The notes below the pieces were generated by a model that searched no databases, had not been told where the DNA came from, and worked only from the letters and a program-made list of their open reading frames with translations. Shown here one piece after another: positions 1 to 8,959 of a stretch of 64,000 bases of DNA. Numbering within the stretch: position 1 is the stretch's first letter; each line of letters begins with the position of its first letter. The position numbers were made by a program, and so were the translations under genes. Source of the DNA: Phytophthora sp. 'mugwort' (lineage: Eukaryota > Oomycota > Peronosporomycetes > Peronosporales > Peronosporaceae); NCBI GenBank assembly GCA_033558025.1, contig JAUCEF010000014.1, forward strand, positions 3,720,001 through 3,784,000, in the 5' to 3' direction.

Positions 1-1
1 T

Positions 2-196
2 GCAGAAAGATTGAAAAGGCAGTTACAAGTGAGTAGAAGTACTGGCTTGAGAGAGCTCAGGAGCTCGGGGAGTCTTGGCGATGCTTTTGATAGATACCTC
101 ATCATGTTACCCAGGGTTACAAACTCACTGAAGCTTTTCATTGCCGATGACTCCTGCTTTGCCTCTGAAGGCGGCAACAACATCAGTCACAAGTAA
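2..196 (+). CDS. 3' end of an unrecognised gene (partial at left edge)
   Basis: An open frame enters from the left edge and stops at TAA 194-196. The visible part is about 64 residues: charged and helix-like at first (AERLKRQLQ), then ending in SEGGNNISHK. No domain is recognised. There is no in-frame ATG near the edge, so if it is real it is the last exon of a gene starting outside the window. It could also be a chance frame, because the length is modest. Confidence 0.28.
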   Translation, partial: AERLKRQLQVSRSTGLRELRSSGSLGDAFDRYLIMLPRVTNSLKLFIADDSCFASEGGNNISHK

Positions 197-538
197 TTTG
201 TTGACATGGGCATGTTTGAATGTTATGGATAAGTTATATTAGTATTTGTACTGTAGTTTGTATTTGAATTTGACTAAACAATTTGCAGAGATTCCCAGAA
301 TTCCCAAAATAATTGGGGATAGGCTAGCTTCCAACGAATTTATTGGCTGAAATCGGTGTGTGCGTAGTCTGATTGGGCAAGCAGGGAAGTATAATAAGAC
401 ACTATGTCAGCTAGACGCTAGACTATTTATTGACTAAGACTATTTTCAAACATATATTATTTACTGTAGTTTTTGTCGCGGTTTCCCGCGAAAACAACTT
501 GGCGGCAAAACGATTCGAAAGCGTCACTTTCTCGTACG
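197..538. other. Intergenic, no gene seen
   Basis: A moderately AT-rich stretch between the partial left-edge frame and the repeat-motif coding region. No coding frame, repeat or promoter motif stands out. Confidence 0.4.
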
Positions 539-1750
539 ATGAACCCCAAGATCCGATGGCTCAAGCGCCTTAAGAGTGAGCTGAGCGACGACAGAGAATC
601 GGCGATGTGGGACACCCAGAAGGAGGCAGCGCGACCAACGGTCACGTCTGAAGCGAGGAAGAAGACGATAGCGAACTCGACCGACTGATGCGACACGCGA
701 TGCACCTTCTACGTACAAAGGCAACCAATGCACAGCATGATAGCGTACTATTTGGAGAAGAAGTGGGAGCACCGCTGGAGCCATGTGACGAAGAAGACAA
801 GGATGATGAACTGGACGAACTGTTGAAACGAGCAGTGCTGCTTCTGCGTCACAGGTCGACCAGGCAGAGTCAACTGGGCACCGATGCGGCGGCATTTATA
901 TTCTGAGACTATATATATGATATATATAGCAGGAAGTTGGCGACGAAGAGCTTGACAGGCTGCTGTGGTGAGCGATGTTTCTGTTTTTCGAACATCAAAA
1001 GAGATCGCTGTCGACTGTGGAACAGAATGGTGAGACGGGCACAGACTTAGACGTTGTGTGCTGAAAACGGTTAATGTGGCGAATGATGCCGCTTCGACAG
1101 GATCACCGGGGATGACCGATGATGAGGACGGTGATGACGATGACCAACTCGATATGCTACTACGTCGAGCTACGGCACTGTTGCGACGGCGACCGAGTGC
1201 CTCAGCTAGCAAGCAGCAGCCCGATTTGGAGGATCAGGACGTGGAATCTATGGACTGGAGGAAGACGTTGTCGCTGCACATTTGAACCAAGCGCAGTTTG
1301 AGGAGCGACAGAAACGATCCCGCGGCGAGGTGATGGGGGAGCTCGACGGAGAGGACAAGTAAGCGTGCGCGATGCCTCGTCGAGCTACAGCAAGAGCAGC
1401 CGAGCGAATTGTCTAGCGTTGAGACCATCGAAGACGAACAAGAGCCACAGACGATGGAGATCGTCATCAGTACAGAGGCACCCTATACTCTAGCCCAAAT
1501 GATCCGTTCCGAGACTGTAGAGACAGCTGAGCAGATCGACATTGAGCATACAGCAGCAGACGATGAGCTCATGATACTACAAACAAACAACGCGACGCCG
1601 ATGGAGGAGAACGCGTCTCTGAAGCAGCAAGTCGAGCAGCAGAAGACCGATCACGGCAGCGAATCACGGATGGTTGAGCTGCTGCAGGAGCAGGTACAGC
1701 GGCTTCAGCAGCGCGAGCTCGAGCTCATGCGAGCACTCATACGTGGCTAA
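539..1750 (+). pseudogene. Coding region with repeated LDxLLRRAxxLLRR motif, frames split
   Basis: Several same-strand frames read as one protein interrupted by frame changes. A basic start (MNPKIRWLKRLKSEL, ATG 539) is followed by an acidic-helical motif seen three times: SELDRLMRHAMHLLR near 670, DELDELLKRAVLLLRHR near 805 and DQLDMLLRRATALLRRR near 1140. A shortened copy, DEELDRLLW, lies near 942. A glutamine/glutamate-rich coiled coil (LKQQVEQQK, LLQEQVQRLQQRELELM) ends at TAA 1748-1750. One junction looks like an intron: a GTAAGC donor near 1359 and a TAG acceptor near 1415 restore the coiled-coil frame. Others, near 650 and 1255, look like single-base frameshifts. Either a multi-exon gene or a decaying one is possible. 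The function is unknown; the motif repeat is what I see directly and the gene model is inference. Confidence 0.45.
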
Positions 1751-2011
1751 ATATTGCCCGCCTTTCAACCGCTAAACTGACTTGCTCACTTGCGCAGGCT
1801 CGGTGTTCCGGCACAAGGAGTTGAAGTCGTCCTCTTGCTCTTCACACTCTGAGTTGTCATACTTTATTCTAGCTGTCACCTAATTAATTTTGCTACTTCA
1901 GTACCTGTATTATATAATTCCACAAATTCCTCGACTCGATTGGTCCAAACGCATCTTGGCGCGCTATTTTTATCGCCAACATCGTTCGCTGGTTGTCAAG
2001 ATCACTTTACT

Positions 2012-2740
2012 ATGGACGTAGCCGCAGCAGCAGCCCCACCGCCAGCGCCCGTGGCCGTGACGACGGAGACCGCCACGCCCGCGCGCTCGCCGCACAAGAA
2101 GCACAAGCGCAACAAGCACAAGAAGGACGGAAGCAATGGGCAGCAGACGCCGTGCGGCAGCAAGCCCAAACGCCGCCGCAATAACCTCAAGCAGCCACTG
2201 ACCAAAGACATGCCGCGCATGATGTCCGAGTTGCTGAATGAACCTAAGGTGGCGCTGCTGCACCGCGTGGTGAAGAACGTGGGGCCAAAGGTGTCGTGGC
2301 AGCTGCTACGTGAGACGCTGCGGCTCGAGAAGGATGGCGGACAGACGGTGAACGCGCTGGCCAGCGGCAAGCCCGAACTCTTCTTCGTGGTGGATGAGGT
2401 ATCACACGAGTACAAGCCGCGGCGTCGCACGTCCGGAGGCGTCTTCTTCACGCTGCTAAAGGATAAAGTGTCGAAGGAGGTGTACCGCACTATCTACGAA
2501 GTGGAAGACCGCAAGAAGAAGGACGCCAAGAAACGCGCACGCAACCGCCAGCGCCAGAGGATGGACAGCACGCTCGCCAAGCTGGGCTTCGACGAGATGA
2601 CACTCGCACCTGAAGGTGAAGACCCCGCGGCGGTCAGCGGCGACGAGACCGGCGCGCCTGTTGCGCCCGTTGGGGCGGCCACTGCGATTGCTTCCACAGC
2701 CGAGGACGGCGAGCTGGTGGAGGACATGCAGGTCAGCTGA
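2012..2740 (+). CDS. PHAX RNA-binding-domain protein
   Basis: An intact 242-residue frame. The start is placed at ATG 2012 (MDVAAAAAPPP); an upstream GTG/TTG-type extension has no support. Residues 1-65 are low complexity and very basic (HKKHKRNKHKK, KPKRRR), a likely nuclear localisation and RNA-contact tail. Residues about 70-153 match the PHAX RNA-binding domain: a helical part (MMSELLNEPKVALLHRVVK, LLRETLRLEKDGG) followed by the family signature RRTSGGVFFTLLK at 138-150. A basic helix (KKKDAKKRARNRQRQR) and an acidic tail follow. In animals PHAX adapts capped snRNA and snoRNA precursors for export through CRM1. Here only the RNA-binding module is recognisable, so a role in small nuclear or nucleolar RNA handling is inferred. 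No intron is evident. Confidence 0.85.
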   Translation: MDVAAAAAPPPAPVAVTTETATPARSPHKKHKRNKHKKDGSNGQQTPCGSKPKRRRNNLKQPLTKDMPRMMSELLNEPKVALLHRVVKNVGPKVSWQLLRETLRLEKDGGQTVNALASGKPELFFVVDEVSHEYKPRRRTSGGVFFTLLKDKVSKEVYRTIYEVEDRKKKDAKKRARNRQRQRMDSTLAKLGFDEMTLAPEGEDPAAVSGDETGAPVAPVGAATAIASTAEDGELVEDMQVS

Positions 2741-3112
2741 GCGGCAAGCCGGGTGACCGGAAAAGCGGCGACGTACACCACTAAGATAACGATAAGACAT
2801 TAACTGATATTCTGGTTGCCACATGTTAGCATCGGACTTCACTGTTTTAATCATTGCAGGTGTCCATCCCTGTCAGACAGACATGTGAACCCGTCGCCCA
2901 CTGATGACCGGCGCGGCGAACCGGAACGGGTGACAACGGCGACGCGGATGAAGCGCAGTTGCATCTCCGCGCATCGTAAAGGCAATGGTCATCGGACTGT
3001 GTGCTCATCGCGAATGAAAGCGTGCACGCAGCGCGCTGGCGCCAGTGCTGCAATGAGCGGTGTGTTACCGGTAGCAACAGCCTGCGCTGGCGATAGATAC
3101 CTCGGTAGCTCC

Positions 3113-3116
<4 letters not shown>

Positions 3117-3154
<38 letters not shown>
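3117..3154. repeat. (AG)19 microsatellite
   Basis: A perfect dinucleotide AG run of 38 bases. It lies within a weak open frame, which it inflates with alternating Arg-Glu codons; that frame is not considered a gene. Confidence 0.95.
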
Positions 3155-3155
<1 letters not shown>

Positions 3156-3701
3156 AATGTCGTATAAGTTATATACTTATAACCTATTTGCAAGCAGCAC
3201 TTTAGGTCGCATCACTTGAGAAGAAAACGGGCAAATTCAGCTTGAAGCTGTTCATTGGGTTTCAGTATTCTTTACTCAAACTAACCTAAAATGTAATACA
3301 CTGGACCACATTCCGAATTCCGATCCGGCTGGTCGTTTAGCCGTGATGGACACTTCAACGTGCGCCGGTAGCCAGTAAGCCTCGGATCTGCCTGTGCACG
3401 AAGATGACCACTTGCTTACGTGGTGGTGGCGGCGGGCCGTACGGCTTGGCTTGTTTGCCATTTCAGCCTCGAGCGCCTTTAACGCTTGCAGTAAGCGTGT
3501 CAGCATTCGTCATGGCGACCAGCCGGCCTTCTTTCGAGTTCTGTTGGCGTCAGCGACCTGCGACTGCGCTCGTTGTCAAGGCCGTGTCTAAGTTGCGCGA
3601 AATGCAGAAATCTGCGCCGATTAATGCTAGCGAAATCGAAGCTACTTTGCCTGCACTCGCGTCAGTGAACGCCATCTACGCTATCTACAACTTCCGATGA
3701 G

Positions 3702-3759
3702 CGTGCATAAAGGTTGGCGGTGTCCGTGATGGACGTGCATAAAGGTTGGCGGTGTCCGT
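3702..3759. repeat. 26-bp direct repeat, two copies
   Basis: The unit beginning CGTGCATAAAGGTTGGCGG occurs twice exactly (3702-3727 and 3734-3759), separated by six bases. It is a recent local duplication. Confidence 0.9.
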
Positions 3760-4659
3760 TTAATCGGCATCGGCGCTGACAAGAAGTGACCATGCAGCAC
3801 GAGAAACGCAATGTATTTAACAACCCGGCATGTTGAAGTGAAGGCCATCTGCCCGTCGTTTGGGGCGAGACGTTCTCGATCGGAGCGCCTGGCAGGTGAC
3901 TGTCGCCGTAAGCGAGCAAAAGAAAAACAGCAGAAACACACAAGAGCGGATGAGGCTGCGATGGCCACGTGTTTGCTGGGCCAGATCGACAGGCTGTCCA
4001 CCGGGGTGTAATCGAATTGTACCGCTGTAAAGATACGCGCGACTTTTGGTTGAATTTCAGTTGACACCTGGATCTCACGGTTTTTGTAAGAAAGAGGTAC
4101 ACTGTACCATCTACACCGGTGCATCACGGTATGGATGTGGTGAAGACGGGCGCGGTTGAAGAAGAAGGGCTTGACGCCAAGCAGACATCGCCAAGCGACA
4201 TGACGCCATGAGCGGTACAGCGTACCAACCTGCACCGTCGAAACGCTCAGCTCGCTTCCGCACTGGCATAAATGGCTTGCCAGCAAAATCTCTAACCGCA
4301 GCGGCTGATACATGGCTGCTTGCATCCGCAGGCTGGGGTCCCTGCCTGCGTGCGATGAATCCGCCCACCGTTTCAGTCCAGTTTCTCAGTTAAACGTAAA
4401 CCGCTAATTTCGGAAGTTGAACTTGAGCGTAAAGTAACCAGTCCAATAGTGAGAACAAGTGAACCCGTTCCGGTACCGTAGACACCCTCCTATTTTCTCT
4501 CTCTGGGTCTCACTATATCGCTCGCGGTGCGGACGTGAACAGAGAGGCGAATAACTAGACTTAGACCGCCGGCCCCAGTGTCTGATTTGCGCAGCCTCGC
4601 ATACCCGACGCGCCGATAAAGAAAGCGTATTTAGCAGGGACACACAGAACCTACCCAGC

Positions 4660-6509
4660 ATGCTAGATTTGATTCAGGCGCTGCATCACGCGCCGTCGAG
4701 GGACGCGCATACAGCCGAGCTGAGCGGCCTCATGTTGAGCGACGAGGATCTGGGCGAGCTGGGCTTGGAGCAGCTGGAACGGGACGCAGGCGTCGCCGTG
4801 CTGGGCATTATGCTGCCGGGCACGCTGTCCGAGGAGGAAGCTGCGGACCAGGAGCAGGAGGAGCTGGACTCGCTTTGGAGCGCCGCGTTGGATGAGCCCT
4901 CGTCGGCTGCTCCGAGCCCACACGAGTGCGACCCAGAGCAGGACGAGGCCATGACCCACCTGGACGACGACCTCGTGAGCGGCGAGCTGTCCGAGAGCGG
5001 ACCTGACGAGGTCATGACCATGATGATGGAGCACGCGCCCGAGGCCTCCATGCACGCAGACACACTCTTTCCAAGCTCAGCTGTGGCGCCGCTTCCCCCG
5101 CTTGGACTGCGTGGCGCCCTGGTGCCACCTCTCGGGCCCGAGAAGAAGCGCCGTGGCCGCAAACCGTCCACCAAGGCCAAAGACAAGAAGCCTAGACGTC
5201 CGCCACCGTCCGAGGCCAAGGCGAGGCTACGCACCTACGAGCGCCGCAGTCGCCACAAGCGTGAGGTGAGTGAGACTTTCAGTCACAACTGGCTGGCGGT
5301 GTGCCGGTGTCTTGAGACACTGACACGTCGTCTGGACGTTGAGTCGTCCTACCTAGTTAGACAGCGAGTTTTTGATGGACTGACGTGTCTGTTCTGTTTT
5401 GGTGGTGATGTCTATTACCGGCCCTGTTTGACATCTTGCGTAGCATACGATGATGACCATGAAGGAGACAGTGGCGGCCATGGAAGCCCGCATCCGCGAG
5501 CTGTGCGAGGGCGTCAAGTCCGAGATCCCCATGCGCCAGAAGATATCGGAGCTCACCATGGAGGCTACGCACCTCACCAACCACAACTACAACCTGCGTA
5601 AGGCGCTGGACGACCACCAGTTCTTTCACTCGATGTTGCAGCTCGAGTATGATCACGTACGTTACGCGGCCTGCCGTTCTGTGATGGGGGGGGCTCCTAT
5701 TGACTTGTCCTGCAAATCGGATGGAAATCCTCACTTTTTGGACTTTGATTTGATATTTGCAGCGCGAAACGACGTCGGACTCGGTCGCCGAAGAGCTGTT
5801 CGACCTCCACACGCCGCGCTCGTGGCGCCCCATGGAAGAGGCCATGTGCCTCCGTATCATGCGCGACTCGTTCCTCGAGATCGAGGCCTTTTCCAATAGC
5901 GAAGACTTCGTCTCGAGCGGCCTGGAAATCTGTGGCTGGCGCGAGAAGCGCAAACTCGTGGGCAACAACGTCAACTTCATGTTCCACAAGACGTTTGCCA
6001 AGGACTGCAGCGAGGACCTGGCCGCTCGCAGCTGGGAGATGCGTGCAGTACAGGACCAAGTGACGCGTTACTTCGGCCACAGCCTCGAGGTTAATGTCGA
6101 GGTGTTGCAGCGCTTCGAGAACGACGTCGTGGTTGTACGCCGCAAGATCAAACACACGGTGGATGGCTGGGTGCACCACACCATTTACCTGTTGTTTCGC
6201 ACCAAGACGCCGGATGGACACCTCGTGTGCATCCGGGATATGAACCCCGAGGACGCGAACGATCTACACCTCATGTCGGGCTCGGCCACGCCGCCGTCGC
6301 AGTGCGTCATCTGGTCCAAGGCCTTCATCTGGTGGAAATTCACCACGTTGCCGGAGGTCGAGGACCAGCGGATCCGCGGCTTCGAGGTCGAGTATGGAGG
6401 ATCGTTGGGCTCGGCCACATCAGCGGACGCTGCCTTCTGGATGCGCGAGGTGCTGGTTCTAGCGTTGCGGTGGGAAAACCTGGTCGTGGGGCCGCTGATC
6501 ACGCTGTAG
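4660..6509 (+). CDS. bZIP-like / M96-like regulator with C-terminal START-like domain
   Basis: Three exons in one phase: 4660-5265, 5444-5656 and 5763-6509. Donors are GTGAGT and GTACGT, acceptors GCGTAG and TTTGCAG, both introns are phase 0, and the joined length is about 521 residues. Exon 1 is acidic (residues 20-120), then basic with an AT-hook-like KRRGRKP near 162 and a basic region ending ARLRTYERRSRHKRE. Exon 2 gives the helical dimerisation segment (VAAMEARIRELCEGVKS to HNYNLRKALDDH). Exon 3 is a 249-codon globular part with several Trp (WVHHTIYLLFRTKT, CVIWSKAFIWWKFTT, FWMREVLVLALRWENL). The basic helix plus globular tail resembles the large oomycete family annotated as M96 mating-specific or bZIP/START-like proteins. 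DNA binding in the nucleus is inferred from the basic region. Assignment to M96 is from memory of the family and less certain than the gene model. Confidence 0.8.
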
Positions 6510-6740
6510 ATGCATCGTGGGTGGGACGGGTGCAGACGAGGGGCCACCTAAACGATCGTCGCAGACTAGAGTTCAACTGTATTCTGCCGACTGGTCCCAA
6601 TGACGAAGCCCATCCCGTTGCCGCCGGTTATTTTATGAGTCGTAGTTGTGTGTTAGGCAGGAAGTAGGCGTTTGATAATATTAGGAAGTGTGCTGTACAT
6701 TGTGAAAAGCGTCTTGCTCAGCAGTTAGATTTACGTGAGT

Positions 6741-7577
6741 ATGGAGCTACTGCCGGCAGTCACGAAGCCGCGCTGGACGGCTCGCGACTCGGTGTGCCTC
6801 GGCCTCGCGGCGTTCGTGGCGCTTAACGTGCTCATGTGTCTGTGGGTAGCGGCAACGTCCATGTCAACGGCCCGCCGCCAAGCCACCGCAGTCTTTTTCG
6901 CAGTGGAAAACGCCTCAGCAATCGCGTTCAACCTTAGCTTGCGGACGAATTCGAGTTCCGCGGAGCGGCTCAATGTGACTGGGCGACTGCGGCCACGTCA
7001 CTCGATGTGCTCACGCAGACTCCATTTCGATGGACGTATGGTGGTGACCCGTGCGAATACGAGCGAGTTGTTCGTGCTGACGAACCATCGAGGATACCGC
7101 CGGCCACTGGGCACAAGCAGCGCGAACGCAACGTGTTTAACGACGGAGGACATTCCGCCGCTGCACACGCTGGCGGACACAGTGCACAGCGCATTTCGGC
7201 CGCAGGTTTACGCGGATTTTGACGTGCATTGCAAGCCATTGCAGTTCACGTTCTATGACACGCCGTTCGTCGTGTGCGCTGAGGATTGGCTTCGGGCGAG
7301 ACAGAAGGTGACTCCACCATCCGACGTCGCGATGAGCGGCAGCGCCCCGCAACAGTCAACAGACCCGGTGCTGCTGATCCATGGCAAGCGGTCGGCGCTG
7401 GAGCTGACGGTGTCGGGATCGGATGAATCACCGACTGATACTGACCAACCATTCGGACAGCTTGACCGCTGCGAGTATCTCGAGGCGCCTATGACTTCGG
7501 GCGAAGCCTGCTCGATCCGGCCGGTGCGATGCCCCGGTCCACACATCGATTCTTGTAAGAAGCGTGAGGATTCATAA
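6741..7577 (+). CDS. Type II single-pass membrane protein, oomycete family (paralogue 1)
   Basis: An intact 278-residue frame starting at ATG 6741 (MELLPAVTKPRW). A short cytoplasmic N terminus is followed by one hydrophobic segment (VCLGLAAFVALNVLMCLWVA, roughly residues 20-40). The rest is an extracytoplasmic domain with six N-glycosylation sequons (NAS, NLS, NSS, NVT, NTS, NAT) and scattered cysteines. The core reads HFDGRMVVTRANTSELFVL, then TNHRGYRR, a Cys, then FTFYDTPFVVCAEDW. The same order occurs in the next gene downstream, so they look like tandem paralogues. I know similar secreted or anchored domains (FxVxNGxxY...C...FVVC) from oomycete proteomes but no described function. A cell-surface or secretory-pathway location is inferred. 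Confidence 0.75.
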   Translation: MELLPAVTKPRWTARDSVCLGLAAFVALNVLMCLWVAATSMSTARRQATAVFFAVENASAIAFNLSLRTNSSSAERLNVTGRLRPRHSMCSRRLHFDGRMVVTRANTSELFVLTNHRGYRRPLGTSSANATCLTTEDIPPLHTLADTVHSAFRPQVYADFDVHCKPLQFTFYDTPFVVCAEDWLRARQKVTPPSDVAMSGSAPQQSTDPVLLIHGKRSALELTVSGSDESPTDTDQPFGQLDRCEYLEAPMTSGEACSIRPVRCPGPHIDSCKKREDS

Positions 7578-7834
7578 GCGGACAAGTGACAAGCGTCGTA
7601 AGTAGGGGATCAATGGAATTGTTTGTGATGTGACTTCGTCTGTTCAGCTTGGACAACAGTGTCACCATTGGCGACACTGGCAAAAACTTGTGCCTCCTCC
7701 AACACCCTTGGGTTGTCTGACGCCGAGGTGTGCGACAGTTAGGTTAGCTAGCTTTTGTTTTGGCTGGGACGTGGCGATCCTGTCGTACGTCTCTCTTGTG
7801 TGGGCCGGTTGAATACAGCTTTGCACTTTGTAAA

Positions 7835-8761
7835 ATGGAGGGCGAAGAGGAGGTGTTGGGGCCGCCGAAACGAGTGGCGCCGCTGAGCACGGTATCGCTT
7901 GACTCGACCTATGACCGCGACGATGGTAACGTTGAGAAGGTACTGCCATGTACCCGATGCTCGTGGACCCCTATTGTAGGGATAGTGGGCTTGGTCTTGC
8001 TCGCCGTCGGGTTGGTGCTTGCGCTAGATCGTGACGGCTCCAGTGAGCGAGGAGCTGATCCCGATGAGGGAGATCCGACGTTCTCGATGGCATACGCTTC
8101 ACTGATGAGTGGTGACGATCTCACTGCGCCTCAACAGAAGTTGGTTGAGTGGTATAAGCAAATGCGCAACGCTAGCGAGCTCTACGTCGAAGGAAACAGC
8201 CGAAACATGAGCTTGACCGGGGTCCTCTTCCCACGAACCGGCAGCGATTCCTCGCTACCTTTTGACGCCATGATAATCATTGATTCGGGTGTCACGATGC
8301 CAAGCCGACAGTATGTAGCATTGGCAAATGGAAGAGGCTACAAGTGGGTCGTGACCTCACTGGACTATGGAAATAGCGTCGTCACGAACGGATGTTTAGC
8401 TGGAAACGTAGTTGACGGACTTGACTTGGTCGTGAAGACAGCAAACTGGACGACCTCGAACGACAAGAGTCACGTGACCGTTGTGTTTAATGGGGAAAAG
8501 TATACCGTGGCAAAGGAGGAGGACGACTACGATGACTCAAGTGAGACTGAAGACACCCGGTGCTGGCTGGTTGAGAGAGAAGCTGACGATTTCGGATTAC
8601 GTGTCTGCACTTTAAGTCTTGGCGATCTGCTCCCGAAGACGGACTATGCAGAACTTTTCAATGCGACTAGTGGGTGCTCAGAACTCGCACTGAAGACGAC
8701 CCGTACGATGTCTTCGGTGCCATTGCCGCTGCGTAAATGGTACGCCAGCTATAAGATGTAG
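7835..8761 (+). CDS. Type II single-pass membrane protein, oomycete family (paralogue 2)
   Basis: An intact 308-residue frame. The start is set at ATG 7835 (MEGEEEVLGPPKRV) because upstream in-frame codons have no ATG. An acidic cytoplasmic part with a CTRC pair (39-42) precedes one clear membrane segment (PIVGIVGLVLLAVGLVLAL, 46-64) and an extracytoplasmic domain of about 240 residues with four sequons (NAS, NMS, NWT, NAT). The core LPFDAMIIIDSG, YVALANGRGYKWVV and later VTVVFNGEKYTV parallel the upstream gene's FDGRMVV, FVLTNHRGY and FYDTPFVVC, which argues for tandem duplication followed by divergence. The spacing of 257 bases suggests independent promoters. The function is unknown. Confidence 0.75.
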   Translation: MEGEEEVLGPPKRVAPLSTVSLDSTYDRDDGNVEKVLPCTRCSWTPIVGIVGLVLLAVGLVLALDRDGSSERGADPDEGDPTFSMAYASLMSGDDLTAPQQKLVEWYKQMRNASELYVEGNSRNMSLTGVLFPRTGSDSSLPFDAMIIIDSGVTMPSRQYVALANGRGYKWVVTSLDYGNSVVTNGCLAGNVVDGLDLVVKTANWTTSNDKSHVTVVFNGEKYTVAKEEDDYDDSSETEDTRCWLVEREADDFGLRVCTLSLGDLLPKTDYAELFNATSGCSELALKTTRTMSSVPLPLRKWYASYKM

Positions 8762-8959
8762 TCGAGAAACTACTTCAGTTCGTTTTGAGTTCGCTAAATT
8801 GAGTGAATAGGTATTTGAACCCCTCAGCCAAGCTTGCTTTGATCTTAGAGCTCTGATTCTCAATGCACTTCGATTTAATGGCTTGGGTGTCGATCTCGTA
8901 AGCTCATTGCGGTGCATGGGGACGCTCAGTTACGAGCGTTAAAAAAAAAAAAATCTTAA

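Larger units (their letters stand above)
2741..4659. other. Long intergenic region with simple and tandem repeats
   Basis: Open frames of up to 214 codons occur on both strands but overlap each other, lack recognisable domains and show no conserved composition, so none is called. The stretch holds a (GA)n microsatellite at 3117 and a 26-bp direct duplication at 3702. The last 250 bases form the 5' flank of the bZIP-like gene and contain no clear initiator. Confidence 0.5.

Noticed and set aside
2816..3205. 129-codon + frame with an RERERE run
   Set aside because: The run is the (AG)n microsatellite and the rest has no recognisable features.
3681..4325. 214-codon minus-strand open frame
   Set aside because: No domain, erratic composition and overlapping frames on both strands. 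It spans the tandem 26-bp repeat, which explains its duplicated peptide.
5697..6221. 174-codon minus-strand open frame
   Set aside because: Antisense shadow of exon 3 of the bZIP-like gene, caused by high GC at third positions.
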